A stretch of DNA of 50,011 nt. Source: Fidelibacterota bacterium. GTDB lineage: Bacteria; Fidelibacterota; Marinisomatia; Marinisomatales; UBA1611. Position 1 is the first letter of the stretch. Every line of letters starts with the position of its first letter. The notes below the pieces were generated by a model. The model saw only the letters and a list, made by a program, of their open reading frames with translations. It searched no databases and had not been told where the DNA came from. A program made the translations under genes and the position numbers. Positions 41,574 through 49,394 of this stretch are shown here, piece after piece. The stretch covers positions 17,426 to 67,436 of the forward strand of contig PBFM01000023.1 in the NCBI GenBank assembly GCA_002718655.1, in the 5' to 3' direction.

Positions 41574-43244
41574 TTAAGGGACTTTTCCAACAAGAAAGTT
41601 AAACCTCAGTTCTTCTCCAAAATCAGGGTCAAATTGATGTAGCGTATCACCGTTGTTTGAAACAAATAGCAATTCACCATCAATTCCTACTTTTTCTGGT
41701 GAACTATTTCTATTCCACCAATGTAGAGAAATTCCATCTTCCATTTTATCTTTGAATAAAAATTGATAGGATCCGCTTTTCAATGTGATTTCATAATCAT
41801 ATTCAGTTGAATCTTGAAACTGATCTTTAGCGTAGAATATTTCTCCACTCTCGCCAAAAATTGTAAATGAATTTTCTGTTGAGCGACCAAGGTCATTAGT
41901 TTTTAGAATCATTCTGAAATTATTGGGGAATACTTTTGGAATAAGAATTTCTGCTAATAGGTAATTGTTGATTGGATTTTGATCTTCGTGATTATTAGGT
42001 TTTTTTAAAAATACTTCAAATTCTCTATTTTTCCTTATTCCCTTCCAATTTGGTGGAGGTAATTCTAGGATGGCTTCTTGAAGGAAACTCAAATTCCCTC
42101 TCCAATTATAAAAAGACTTTTTCTTGTTTTTTAATCCATAGATAATTTCTAATGATTTTAAATCATACTTCCCTGTGTTTTTTATTTTAATTTTGGGGTG
42201 GGAAAGATCTGGATTTATTCTTTGGAATCTTTGTTCTGTATTTGGTGAAATGATTTCAACGATTTCTGCATCAATTTCATAATTGGGGGGGCCATATGTA
42301 AAGAGTTGATGTGTCATATGAAAGAAACCATCTTTTTCACCATTATCAGAGTAAGGTTCAATTCCATAATCAAATAAAATCGAATCCCCTGGTGTTACAA
42401 AAGGCGTTAATTCAAAAAAATATTCATCTACTTTCGTACCAGGACACCAACCCGCTCGGTCAAAAGGCCACGTTCCTCCTTGAGGATAAATAGGATTGTT
42501 GCCGCAATCCTTCCAAACGTTCCACCGGAATATTTCCCAACCATCCATATAATATGAATGTGTTTTACTATCCCACTCGCAGCAATTCCGTGGTCCTTCA
42601 TGACCATGACCAGATATGACAGACTTTAATCTGTAACCATTAGCATTTGCCATAAGATGAATAGTTTTCTTCCTTAGTTTTAGGTCATCAGATATGTCTG
42701 AATATTTATACTCTCCAAAGGGATATATATTCTCTACTTTTACAATATCTCTGGATGGATTTCCTTTGATGAATAAAAATTTTAAATCAAGCAATTCTTG
42801 ATTATTTCCAACAATAATCTTGCGTCTTCCTTTTAATATGGGAGCGTAGTCTGTGATGTCATATTTCCAAACCCAGCCCTTCTCTCCCCCTAATTCCAAT
42901 CTTTTTCCGTAAGGAGTTACAAAACTACCAATACAGAAAATCTCTTCTCCTTGGTTATCAGTAATTATCTTTGTGTGCCAAATGTAGTCCCATTCACCGC
43001 AAGGGAATTTATCACCCTTTGTTAGAGAATCACATTTAAGTGTCTGCACCATAAATATTTTATGCCAAGATTCGTTCGATGTAGGAAAATTAACTTGAAT
43101 TTCATATTGGGCATTCCATCCTTCTGGGCTTGGTGTTTTCCAATTGATTGGATGAAATTTTAATGTGTCACCAACGTCTAACTGTTTACATAGCGTTAAA
43201 CAATGTAGTGCAATAAATAAACCAGAAATTTTTAATTTTATCAT
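41574..43244 (-). CDS. PNGase F-like secreted protein (peptide-N-glycosidase F family)
   Basis: 556 residues. The sequence shows PNGase F N- and C-domain landmarks: GDKFPCGEWDYIWHTKI near residue 80, SGHGHEGPRNCCEWDSK near 207, then GGTWPFDRAGWCPG near 255. In the characterised enzyme this region holds the catalytic Asp and Glu residues. A C-terminal extension of ~220 residues (Ig-like and beta-sandwich) follows. The signal region is MIKLKISGLFIALHCLTLC. The family removes N-linked glycans from glycoproteins. It precedes the desaturase-like gene by 20 bp. The active-site acids were not traced individually, so catalytic competence is probable rather than shown. Confidence 0.85.
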   Translation of the reverse strand: MIKLKISGLFIALHCLTLCKQLDVGDTLKFHPINWKTPSPEGWNAQYEIQVNFPTSNESWHKIFMVQTLKCDSLTKGDKFPCGEWDYIWHTKIITDNQGEEIFCIGSFVTPYGKRLELGGEKGWVWKYDITDYAPILKGRRKIIVGNNQELLDLKFLFIKGNPSRDIVKVENIYPFGEYKYSDISDDLKLRKKTIHLMANANGYRLKSVISGHGHEGPRNCCEWDSKTHSYYMDGWEIFRWNVWKDCGNNPIYPQGGTWPFDRAGWCPGTKVDEYFFELTPFVTPGDSILFDYGIEPYSDNGEKDGFFHMTHQLFTYGPPNYEIDAEIVEIISPNTEQRFQRINPDLSHPKIKIKNTGKYDLKSLEIIYGLKNKKKSFYNWRGNLSFLQEAILELPPPNWKGIRKNREFEVFLKKPNNHEDQNPINNYLLAEILIPKVFPNNFRMILKTNDLGRSTENSFTIFGESGEIFYAKDQFQDSTEYDYEITLKSGSYQFLFKDKMEDGISLHWWNRNSSPEKVGIDGELLFVSNNGDTLHQFDPDFGEELRFNFLVGKVP

Positions 43245-43303
43245 CGTGTTAATTTAAAAATCAAATTAGTTTTGTAGGTCATATTACCATAAGGATAATA
43301 TAA

Positions 43304-44059
43304 ATGTTAACTGATACTCACTGTCATCTTTTTTATGATGATTTAAAAAATGATATTCATGGAGTGCTGAAAAGGGCTGATGACTTAGGCGTTAATCGTT
43401 TCATCTGTGTTGCTACTAATTTACAGGATTCAGAAGAGTGCTTGAACCTAAGTAAGTCATTTGATAGTATATATGCTTCTGCTGGTATCCACCCGCATGA
43501 TGCTAAAAATGCACCACAAGATTTTGTAGAACAAATTTATTCATTAATGGATTCTGATCAAATGGTTGCCGTAGGAGAAATGGGCCTAGATTATTTTCGG
43601 AACATTTCTGATTCAGAAATACAAAAAGCTGTATTCTATAAACAAATGGAAATAGCCATGGATTTGAAAAAGCCAATTATTTTTCACAATAGAGATGCTG
43701 ACAAGGATATTTTATCTATTTTAAATTGCTTCCCAGAAGTGTATGGAGTTGCCCATTGTTTTTCAAGTAGTATTGAAACTGCGGAAAAACTTATTGAACT
43801 AGGGTATTATATTTCTTTTTCTGGAAACTTAACTTTTAAAAATAGTCACCTACCTGAAGTGGCAAAACAAATACCATTGGATAGATTGCTAGTTGAAACT
43901 GATTCCCCCTATCTGAGTCCGGCACCATATCGAGGTAAAAAAAATGAACCTGGGCGAGTACGATATGTCGCAGAATTTTTAGCGACTTTGCACAACATCA
44001 CTGTTGAGGAGATAGCTGACATAACATCAGAAAACGCGACTGAGGTTTTCAACCTGTAA
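43304..44059 (+). CDS. tatD: TatD-family metal-dependent hydrolase/deoxyribonuclease
   Basis: 251 residues of the TIM-barrel amidohydrolase superfamily. Metal ligands are seen in DTHCH (residues 4-8), VAVGEMGLDYF, PIIFHNRDAD, VAHCFSSS and VETDSPYLSP. The family includes 3'-5' DNA exonucleases (TatD, YcfH-type) with roles in DNA repair and turnover. An AAGGAT ribosome site is present. It is followed 10 bp later by ksgA, a common bacterial pairing. Confidence 0.94.
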   Translation: MLTDTHCHLFYDDLKNDIHGVLKRADDLGVNRFICVATNLQDSEECLNLSKSFDSIYASAGIHPHDAKNAPQDFVEQIYSLMDSDQMVAVGEMGLDYFRNISDSEIQKAVFYKQMEIAMDLKKPIIFHNRDADKDILSILNCFPEVYGVAHCFSSSIETAEKLIELGYYISFSGNLTFKNSHLPEVAKQIPLDRLLVETDSPYLSPAPYRGKKNEPGRVRYVAEFLATLHNITVEEIADITSENATEVFNL

Positions 44060-44069
44060 ATAAGAAAAA

Positions 44070-44837
44070 ATGGAAAAACCGAAGCAACACCCTTTTAGAA
44101 AAAGATGGGGGCAGAATTTTCTAACTGACATTAATCTATTAGATAAAATAGCTAAAACAATAGACCCTGGAAATAATGACAACATCCTTGAAATTGGTCC
44201 CGGTGATGGATCTCTAACTGAGAGGATATATCCATTTGTTAATGATATGATTGTAGTTGAGATAGACCCATTGCTTGTAAAAAAATTGAAAAACAAACCA
44301 ATATTCAAAGGTTTGCAAATTATCCAAGGAGACATTCTATTAAAAGATATAGAGATGATGCATCTCAATGTTCCTGTAAGAGTCATCGGGAATATTCCTT
44401 ATAATATTACTTCACCAATAATATTTTGGTTAATAGAGCAGTTAGACTATTGGGATGATGCATATATAATGATGCAAAAGGAAGTTGCAGATAGATTAAC
44501 TGCAGACATAAATACAAAGTCATATGGTAGATTGACTGTAGTAGTTGGAGCATATTTAAACATAGAACAATGCTTTACCATCAAGCCAGATGTATTCATC
44601 CCTAAGCCAAAGATTGATTCTGCTTTTGTGAAGTTTACAAAAAAAGAACCACCACTAATTGATGATGATAAATATTTAAAATTTAATAAGCTTGTTAATA
44701 CAGCATTTTCACAAAGAAGGAAGATGCTACGAAATACATTAAAGGGGTGGAATATCTCATCTAAAATAAAAGAGAAAATTGATTTTACTCGTCGTCCTGA
44801 AAGTCTAACGATTAATGAATTTGTATCGATGGTTTAA
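44070..44837 (+). CDS. ksgA: 16S rRNA dimethyladenosine transferase
   Basis: 255 residues. Dimethylates two adjacent adenines in the 3'-terminal hairpin of 16S rRNA during 30S maturation. SAM-binding motif I is LEIGPGDGSLTE, motif IV the catalytic NIPYNITSP, and the N-terminal RKRWGQNFL is the classical start. The C-terminal helical domain with AFSQRRKMLRNTLKG is intact. Gene order tatD-ksgA and the downstream ribosomal protein gene fit a translation-related cluster. Confidence 0.96.
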   Translation: MEKPKQHPFRKRWGQNFLTDINLLDKIAKTIDPGNNDNILEIGPGDGSLTERIYPFVNDMIVVEIDPLLVKKLKNKPIFKGLQIIQGDILLKDIEMMHLNVPVRVIGNIPYNITSPIIFWLIEQLDYWDDAYIMMQKEVADRLTADINTKSYGRLTVVVGAYLNIEQCFTIKPDVFIPKPKIDSAFVKFTKKEPPLIDDDKYLKFNKLVNTAFSQRRKMLRNTLKGWNISSKIKEKIDFTRRPESLTINEFVSMV

Positions 44838-44864
44838 TGCTTGTAAATCAATATTTATTCACTT

Positions 44865-44883
44865 AAAATGCCCGGCATTTTTT
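44865..44883 (+). terminator. Possible weak terminator after ksgA
   Basis: A short palindrome, AAAATGC-CCG-GCATTTT, followed by T residues, lies 27 bp after the ksgA stop and 50 bp before rpsU. The stem is only 7 bp, with little GC, so read-through into rpsU is likely. The 99-bp gap also must hold any rpsU promoter, which I could not define. Confidence 0.4.
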
Positions 44884-44923
44884 AAAATAATGTAAATAAG
44901 AACATAACCACAAACTACACTTT

Positions 44924-44932
44924 GGAGGTGAT
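44924..44932 (+). promoter_or_regulatory. Near-perfect Shine-Dalgarno site of rpsU
   Basis: GGAGGTGAT complements nine bases of the usual 16S rRNA 3' end (anti-SD CCTCC and flanks). The GGAGG core ends 8 bases before the GTG start at 44937. This decides the rpsU start: the frame could open at TTG 44922, but that lies inside the SD site. It is longer than the other ribosome sites of the window, such as AAGGAG at 38198-38205. Confidence 0.85.
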
Positions 44933-44936
44933 TATA

Positions 44937-45182
44937 GTGGTTGAGGTGCAGGTCAAAGAAAAAGAATCGTTTGAAAGAGCTCTCCGTCGATTTAAAAAGA
45001 TGTGGGAAAGAGCAGGAGTTCTTCGAGAGATTAGAAATCGATCATTCTACGAAAAGCCAAGCGATACTAAGAGGGAAGCAAAGAAGAAGACCGTTAGGCG
45101 TATCAAGCGACTCGCTAGGATAGAGGCATTACGGAATAATCCGCGTGCCATCCGACAGCGACGACGAAGACGCCGTAAATAG
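44937..45182 (+). CDS. rpsU: Ribosomal protein bS21
   Basis: 81 residues from GTG 44937, set by the strong Shine-Dalgarno site. Family features: [20 protein letters not shown], with the N-terminal strand and helix, then the basic segment and a very basic C-terminus (QRRRRRRK). bS21 lies near the 16S rRNA 3' end and the anti-Shine-Dalgarno sequence, and assists initiation. It is somewhat longer than the ~65-70 residues typical of Escherichia coli-type proteins. It stands apart from the yqeY-dnaG genes with which it is often grouped. A terminator follows, so it is probably a monocistronic gene. Confidence 0.95.
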   Translation: MVEVQVKEKESFERALRRFKKMWERAGVLREIRNRSFYEKPSDTKREAKKKTVRRIKRLARIEALRNNPRAIRQRRRRRRK

Positions 45183-45203
45183 ACTTTCCAAAAAGAAACT
45201 CGT

Positions 45204-45235
45204 AAGCCCCGTTAAAAAAACGGGGCTTTTCTTTT
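45204..45235 (+). terminator. Rho-independent terminator after rpsU
   Basis: Stem AAGCCCCGTT/AACGGGGCTT with loop AAAAA, followed by TTTTCTTTT. It lies 21 bp after the rpsU stop and isolates rpsU from the phosphohexomutase gene, whose own AAAGGAT ribosome site begins 55 bp downstream. Confidence 0.93.
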
Positions 45236-45289
45236 GGAACAATTTAACCTTCTTGCGAATTTAAATAGTTAATTAAAGGATATATCTAA

Positions 45290-46627
45290 ATGCTAATTCG
45301 CAGCATATCAGGTGTCAGGGGAATAACTGATACGCATTTTACACCATCAGTTATAGTCAATTATGCTAGAGCCCTTCACCATTATTTACCAAAAGGTGTG
45401 ATAGTTTGTGGTAGGGATAGTAGACCCTCTGGAAAAGAATTACAAGAAGTAATGGCAGGTGAATTAGTTCGGTTAGGTAGGACTATTGTTGATTGTGGAA
45501 TAGTTCCTACGCCAACAGTTCAATTTATGGTAAATGATTCTGAAGCAATTGGTGGATATGTTATAACTGCAAGCCACAATCCTATTGATTGGAATGGGTT
45601 AAAATTTTTACGGTCTGATAGTACCTTTTTTAATTCAGATGATTGTAAGAATATTTTTGAATTAACTGATCAAAATATCGATTCAATATTAGCTGATGAA
45701 GACGGCCTTGTCTGGCATGAAAAAAACTCAATACAGAAACATATTATTTCTTGTGCAAGCATTGGTTGTATTGATTTAAATAGAATACAAAATAGAAAAT
45801 TTAAAATTGTAATAGATGCTGTAAATGGTGCTGGTTCAATTGCAATTCCAAAATTATTAGAGACTTTGGGTTGTGATGTTATAAAACTTAATTGTGAACC
45901 AGATGGGAACTTTACAAGGGGTACTGAGCCATTGCCCGAGCATTTAACGGAACTTGGCCAAATTGTTGCGGAAAAAAAGGCAGATGCTGGATTTGCTGTT
46001 GATCCTGATGCAGATCGTTTAGCAATCATAAATGAAAAAGGAGAACCAATAGGGGAAGAATATACATTAGTCATTGCTGCTGATGGATATTTAAAAGAAA
46101 CAAAAAGAAGAGAGAATTTTGTTGTAAATCTTTCTACATCCTTAGCAATAGATAAACTTGCTGACAAAAACAAATGTATGGTTACTCGATCGGCAGTTGG
46201 TGAAATAAATGTTGTGAACAAGATGAACGAGGTGAATTCTGAATTAGGCGGAGAGGGTAATGGAGGTGTGATTCTTAGAGAATGTCATCTAGGTCGAGAT
46301 TCTTTGGTTGCTGCAACAATGGTATTGAACCGTATGTCCTTGTCTGACACTCCTCTGAGCCAGATACATGATGCTCTACCACGATTCAAAATTGTTAAAG
46401 ATAAAATAAACGTTGATGTTGTCGATGTGGATAAAGTAATAAAAGATGTTAGTTCATTATTTAGTGATGCAGTTGTAGATCGGATTGATGGAATTAAATT
46501 TATTTGGGATGACAGATGGGTGCACCTTAGAAAATCCAATACTGAACCAATCATTCGTATTTATGCTGAAGCACCATATCATAAAGAAGCTTTAGAACTA
46601 GTTGACAAGATAAAAACAATCATATGA
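45290..46627 (+). CDS. Alpha-D-phosphohexomutase family enzyme (phosphoglucosamine mutase-like; may be a phosphopentomutase)
   Basis: 445 residues, the length of GlmM and PMM/PGM. The phosphoserine is S95 in TASHNP, the metal loop DPDADR at 238-243, and the phosphate-binding tail KSNTEPIIRI. The sugar-binding loop, usually GEMSG in PMM/PGM and GEQSG in GlmM, reads GEGNG at 321-325, as I recall from archaeal family members. The gene overlaps deoC by 4 bp (ATGA). An archaeal enzyme of this family is a phosphopentomutase, so a role of feeding deoxyribose 5-phosphate to DeoC is possible, besides the usual GlmM role in cell-wall precursor synthesis. No other GlmM is in the window, so I leave the symbol empty. 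Confidence 0.85.
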   Translation: MLIRSISGVRGITDTHFTPSVIVNYARALHHYLPKGVIVCGRDSRPSGKELQEVMAGELVRLGRTIVDCGIVPTPTVQFMVNDSEAIGGYVITASHNPIDWNGLKFLRSDSTFFNSDDCKNIFELTDQNIDSILADEDGLVWHEKNSIQKHIISCASIGCIDLNRIQNRKFKIVIDAVNGAGSIAIPKLLETLGCDVIKLNCEPDGNFTRGTEPLPEHLTELGQIVAEKKADAGFAVDPDADRLAIINEKGEPIGEEYTLVIAADGYLKETKRRENFVVNLSTSLAIDKLADKNKCMVTRSAVGEINVVNKMNEVNSELGGEGNGGVILRECHLGRDSLVAATMVLNRMSLSDTPLSQIHDALPRFKIVKDKINVDVVDVDKVIKDVSSLFSDAVVDRIDGIKFIWDDRWVHLRKSNTEPIIRIYAEAPYHKEALELVDKIKTII

Positions 46628-47265
46628 ATTCCATAAATAATTATATAGACCATACAAATCTCAAACAGGATGCGATTGAGTCTGATATTACTACCCTATG
46701 TAAAGAAGCAATTCAACACGGTTTTTTTTCAGTATGTGTAAATCCTTTTTACGTGCCGCTAGCTGCAATTAATCTAAAAGAACATAAACCTAAAGTAGGA
46801 ACTGTGATTGGATTCCCTCTAGGTGCAGATTCAGGAGAAATGAAATATGCTGAAACAAGGTTTATGATACATCAGGGGGCAGAAGAAATTGATATGGTAT
46901 TAAATATTGGTGCTTTGAAAGAGCGTAGCTTTGAAGTTATAAGGAAGGAAATAAATAAAGTTGTTGAAGCGTCTGACGGTAATTGTGTTAAAGTAATCAT
47001 TGAAACTTGCTTGTTAAATAATGAAGAAATAAAAATAGCCTGCAACATTGCAAAAGATGCTGGAGCAACATTTGTAAAAACTTCTACTGGTTTTTCGAGT
47101 GGAGGTGCTACTATCGAAGATGTTAAGCTCATGCGAAAAACAGTTGGAGCTGACATGGGTGTCAAAGCAAGTGGTGGTATAAGATCATTAGAACATATTG
47201 AATTATTGATTGATGCTGGAGCAAATCGCATTGGAACAAGTAATGCAGTTGAGATTTTAAAATGA
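46624..47265 (+). CDS. deoC: Deoxyribose-phosphate aldolase
   Basis: 213 residues, a TIM-barrel class I aldolase. The Schiff-base Lys is K152 in FVKTSTGF and the second catalytic Lys is K181 in GVKASGGIR. The phosphate-binding GTSNAVEIL tail is intact. It cleaves 2-deoxyribose 5-phosphate to glyceraldehyde 3-phosphate and acetaldehyde, the last step of deoxynucleoside breakdown. It overlaps the phosphohexomutase (4 bp) and rlmD (4 bp). No nucleoside phosphorylase is in the window, so the link from imported deoxynucleosides is incomplete here. Confidence 0.96.
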   Translation: MNSINNYIDHTNLKQDAIESDITTLCKEAIQHGFFSVCVNPFYVPLAAINLKEHKPKVGTVIGFPLGADSGEMKYAETRFMIHQGAEEIDMVLNIGALKERSFEVIRKEINKVVEASDGNCVKVIIETCLLNNEEIKIACNIAKDAGATFVKTSTGFSSGGATIEDVKLMRKTVGADMGVKASGGIRSLEHIELLIDAGANRIGTSNAVEILK

Positions 47266-48668
47266 GCGATGCACCATTGATAAAACGAGGTTCTGAACTT
47301 GTACTAAAGATAGAATCTTTAGCTTATGGGGGGATGGGCCTTGCGAGAGAAAGCAATTTTGTCATTTTCGTTAAGCAAGCCATTCCTGGTCAGAAAGTTT
47401 TGGTAAGAGTTTATAAAAAAAGAAGAGGGTATGCAGAGGCTAGGGTAATAAAATTATTAAATGAATCTCCAAACGCTATAGATGTTTGTTGCAATCATTA
47501 TTGGATATGTAGCAAATTACAAAGTCTGTCTTACTCCGAACAATTAAAAGAAAAATCTGCCCAAGTTGAAGATGCGTTTAATAGAATTGGTGGATTTCAT
47601 GATTTTAAGTTAGAGAAAGTGAGGCCCGCCAAAAACATTTACCATTATCGAAATAAAATGGAATTTACCTTTTCTCCTAATCGTTGGGTTCTTGCTTCAG
47701 AGCCGGAAGGTGTAGATCGTTCATTTGCTCTTGGCCTTCACATACCAGGTCGTTTTGATAAAATTCTTGATATAAAAAATTGTCACATACAGCCTGAAAT
47801 TGGGAATAAGATTTTATCACTTACCAGAGAAGTGTGTTTGAAACACTCTGAACTGAGACCATATGACCCGAGATCGCATATTGGATTTTTACGGTTTTTA
47901 ATGATTCGATATGGTATTAATACAGGAAATCTAATGGTAAATCTCGTAACGTCATATCATGACATAAATAAAATATCTCCATTGACTGATGCTCTTCTTG
48001 AAAATTTTCCAGAGATAACCTCTCTTGTAAACAACGTCAATACTCGAAAGGCAGATGTTGCGTTTGGAGAATATGAAACTTTATTGTTTGGAGAATCATT
48101 TATCAGGGAAAAAATAGATGATCTTACATTTGAGATATCAGCAAATTCTTTTTTTCAGACGAATACTTTTCAAGGGGAGATTCTGTATGAAGAGGTTAAA
48201 AATTTAATTGGTCTAAAGGGAGATGAAATCGTATATGATCTTTATTGTGGTACTGGAACAATTGCTTTATTTTTATCAAAAAATGCAAAAACTGTTTATG
48301 GTTTTGAAGTCATACGATCAGCTCTTGATGATGCAGAAAAAAATGCTGACATAAATGATATCTCAAATGTCCATTTCATTAAAGCAAATCTAGATACTTA
48401 TTTCAAATCGGGTCAACTTCCAAAACGAATCCCAAAACCTGATGTAATAGTGGTCGACCCACCTAGAGCTGGACTCCACAAGGACATGTCAAGCTATCTG
48501 CCAAAATTAAAAGCAAAAAAAATTGTCTATATTTCGTGTAATCCTACAACTCAAGCAAGAGATGCAAAGATTCTTTTTGAAAACGGATATGAAATCACAA
48601 GATCAGTTATGGTCGATATGTTTCCTCATACACCCCACATAGAAATGGTTTTATTATTTTCTAAGTAA
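47262..48668 (+). CDS. rlmD: 23S rRNA (uracil-5)-methyltransferase, RlmD/RumA family
   Basis: 468 residues. An N-terminal TRAM domain (about 12-65, GMGLARESNFVIFVKQAIPG) is followed by the catalytic part with SAM motif YDLYCGTGTIALFLSK, VVDPPRAGLH and nucleophile C426 in YISCNPTTQARD. The usual Fe-S cluster motif C-x5-C-x2-C is incomplete: C76/C77 and C83 are followed by SKLQ, with the third Cys apparently lost through a two-residue deletion. The cluster may be absent. Target uridine (U1939-type or another) cannot be told. The 15-bp overlap with the convergent LolA-like gene is in the last codons. Confidence 0.9.
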   Translation: MSDAPLIKRGSELVLKIESLAYGGMGLARESNFVIFVKQAIPGQKVLVRVYKKRRGYAEARVIKLLNESPNAIDVCCNHYWICSKLQSLSYSEQLKEKSAQVEDAFNRIGGFHDFKLEKVRPAKNIYHYRNKMEFTFSPNRWVLASEPEGVDRSFALGLHIPGRFDKILDIKNCHIQPEIGNKILSLTREVCLKHSELRPYDPRSHIGFLRFLMIRYGINTGNLMVNLVTSYHDINKISPLTDALLENFPEITSLVNNVNTRKADVAFGEYETLLFGESFIREKIDDLTFEISANSFFQTNTFQGEILYEEVKNLIGLKGDEIVYDLYCGTGTIALFLSKNAKTVYGFEVIRSALDDAEKNADINDISNVHFIKANLDTYFKSGQLPKRIPKPDVIVVDPPRAGLHKDMSSYLPKLKAKKIVYISCNPTTQARDAKILFENGYEITRSVMVDMFPHTPHIEMVLLFSK

Positions 48669-49394
48669 AGCTTTTGAGAATCGAGATTTTGGGATTTCTG
48701 AATCAAATTTTATATTTTCTATAATCCATTCAGTCCCCTTACTATTTCTTTTTAGTTCATCCTTATAATTGAATTTAGTGGGAAACCAGCGGGCACCAAC
48801 TTTTTTGAAATCGCTGAGGGTTGATGTTTTTAAAAGTTTACCACTTTTTGCATAAAGTTCCTCTTTTGAGGGTAGAAAATATTCTTTATCGACCCATACT
48901 TTTCTTTTTGGGTATGGCAAGCCCTTTACTTTTGCTTCCATTTCAATAACCCAATGATCTCTATTATCAGTTTTTTCTGAGCCCACAATTTTTGCAATAT
49001 ATATTTCTTGCATTGGGCGATCTTCCATCATGTCATTATAGGACATGTCTGAACCCATCACAGATTGTCGAAGCATATGACCAGATATTTGAATTACGCG
49101 GTCAGTTTGTGGCGAGTATGTCCACAGCTTGCTGTCAAGTTTTAGCATTTTTGTTCCTGCCTCTCTTGCTGGAGAAAGATATTCTGTAAAAGCTTTTTCT
49201 GAACCTATAACCCAACTTTTTGACTCAATTGTCCTGCTTGAGCGACGACCATGGACAATCATCTTACTGCTCGTAATTCTAGTCTTTGCATTTAAGTTCT
49301 CATCCATTTTATTGATGATTTCATCTATGTTAATTGATTCATTTTGAGAATGAATGAATGAGGTCAAACCTAAAAATGCTAATCGTTTAATCAT
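48654..49394 (-). CDS. Outer-membrane lipoprotein-sorting (LolA-like) protein
   Basis: 246 residues. The signal peptide is short (MIKRLAFLGLTSFIHSQ). The mature part has the half-barrel lipid-carrier pattern of COG2834 proteins: MIVHGRRSSRTIESKSWVIG, EAGTKMLKLDSKLWTYSP, HMLRQSVMGSDMSYNDMME and YPKRKVWVDKEYFLPSKEE, all typical of the 'outer membrane lipoprotein-sorting protein' family. It overlaps the upstream FtsX-like permease gene by 4 bp, so the two are made together. I infer a lipid or lipoprotein shuttle working with that transporter. Confidence 0.9.
   Translation of the reverse strand: MIKRLAFLGLTSFIHSQNESINIDEIINKMDENLNAKTRITSSKMIVHGRRSSRTIESKSWVIGSEKAFTEYLSPAREAGTKMLKLDSKLWTYSPQTDRVIQISGHMLRQSVMGSDMSYNDMMEDRPMQEIYIAKIVGSEKTDNRDHWVIEMEAKVKGLPYPKRKVWVDKEYFLPSKEELYAKSGKLLKTSTLSDFKKVGARWFPTKFNYKDELKRNSKGTEWIIENIKFDSEIPKSRFSKALLRK

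Noticed and set aside
45670-46221. 183-residue minus-strand frame
   Set aside because: Antisense of the phosphohexomutase gene, whose serine, metal and sugar loops are all in the plus frame.
46872-47231. 119-residue minus-strand frame
   Set aside because: Antisense of deoC, which has both catalytic lysines.
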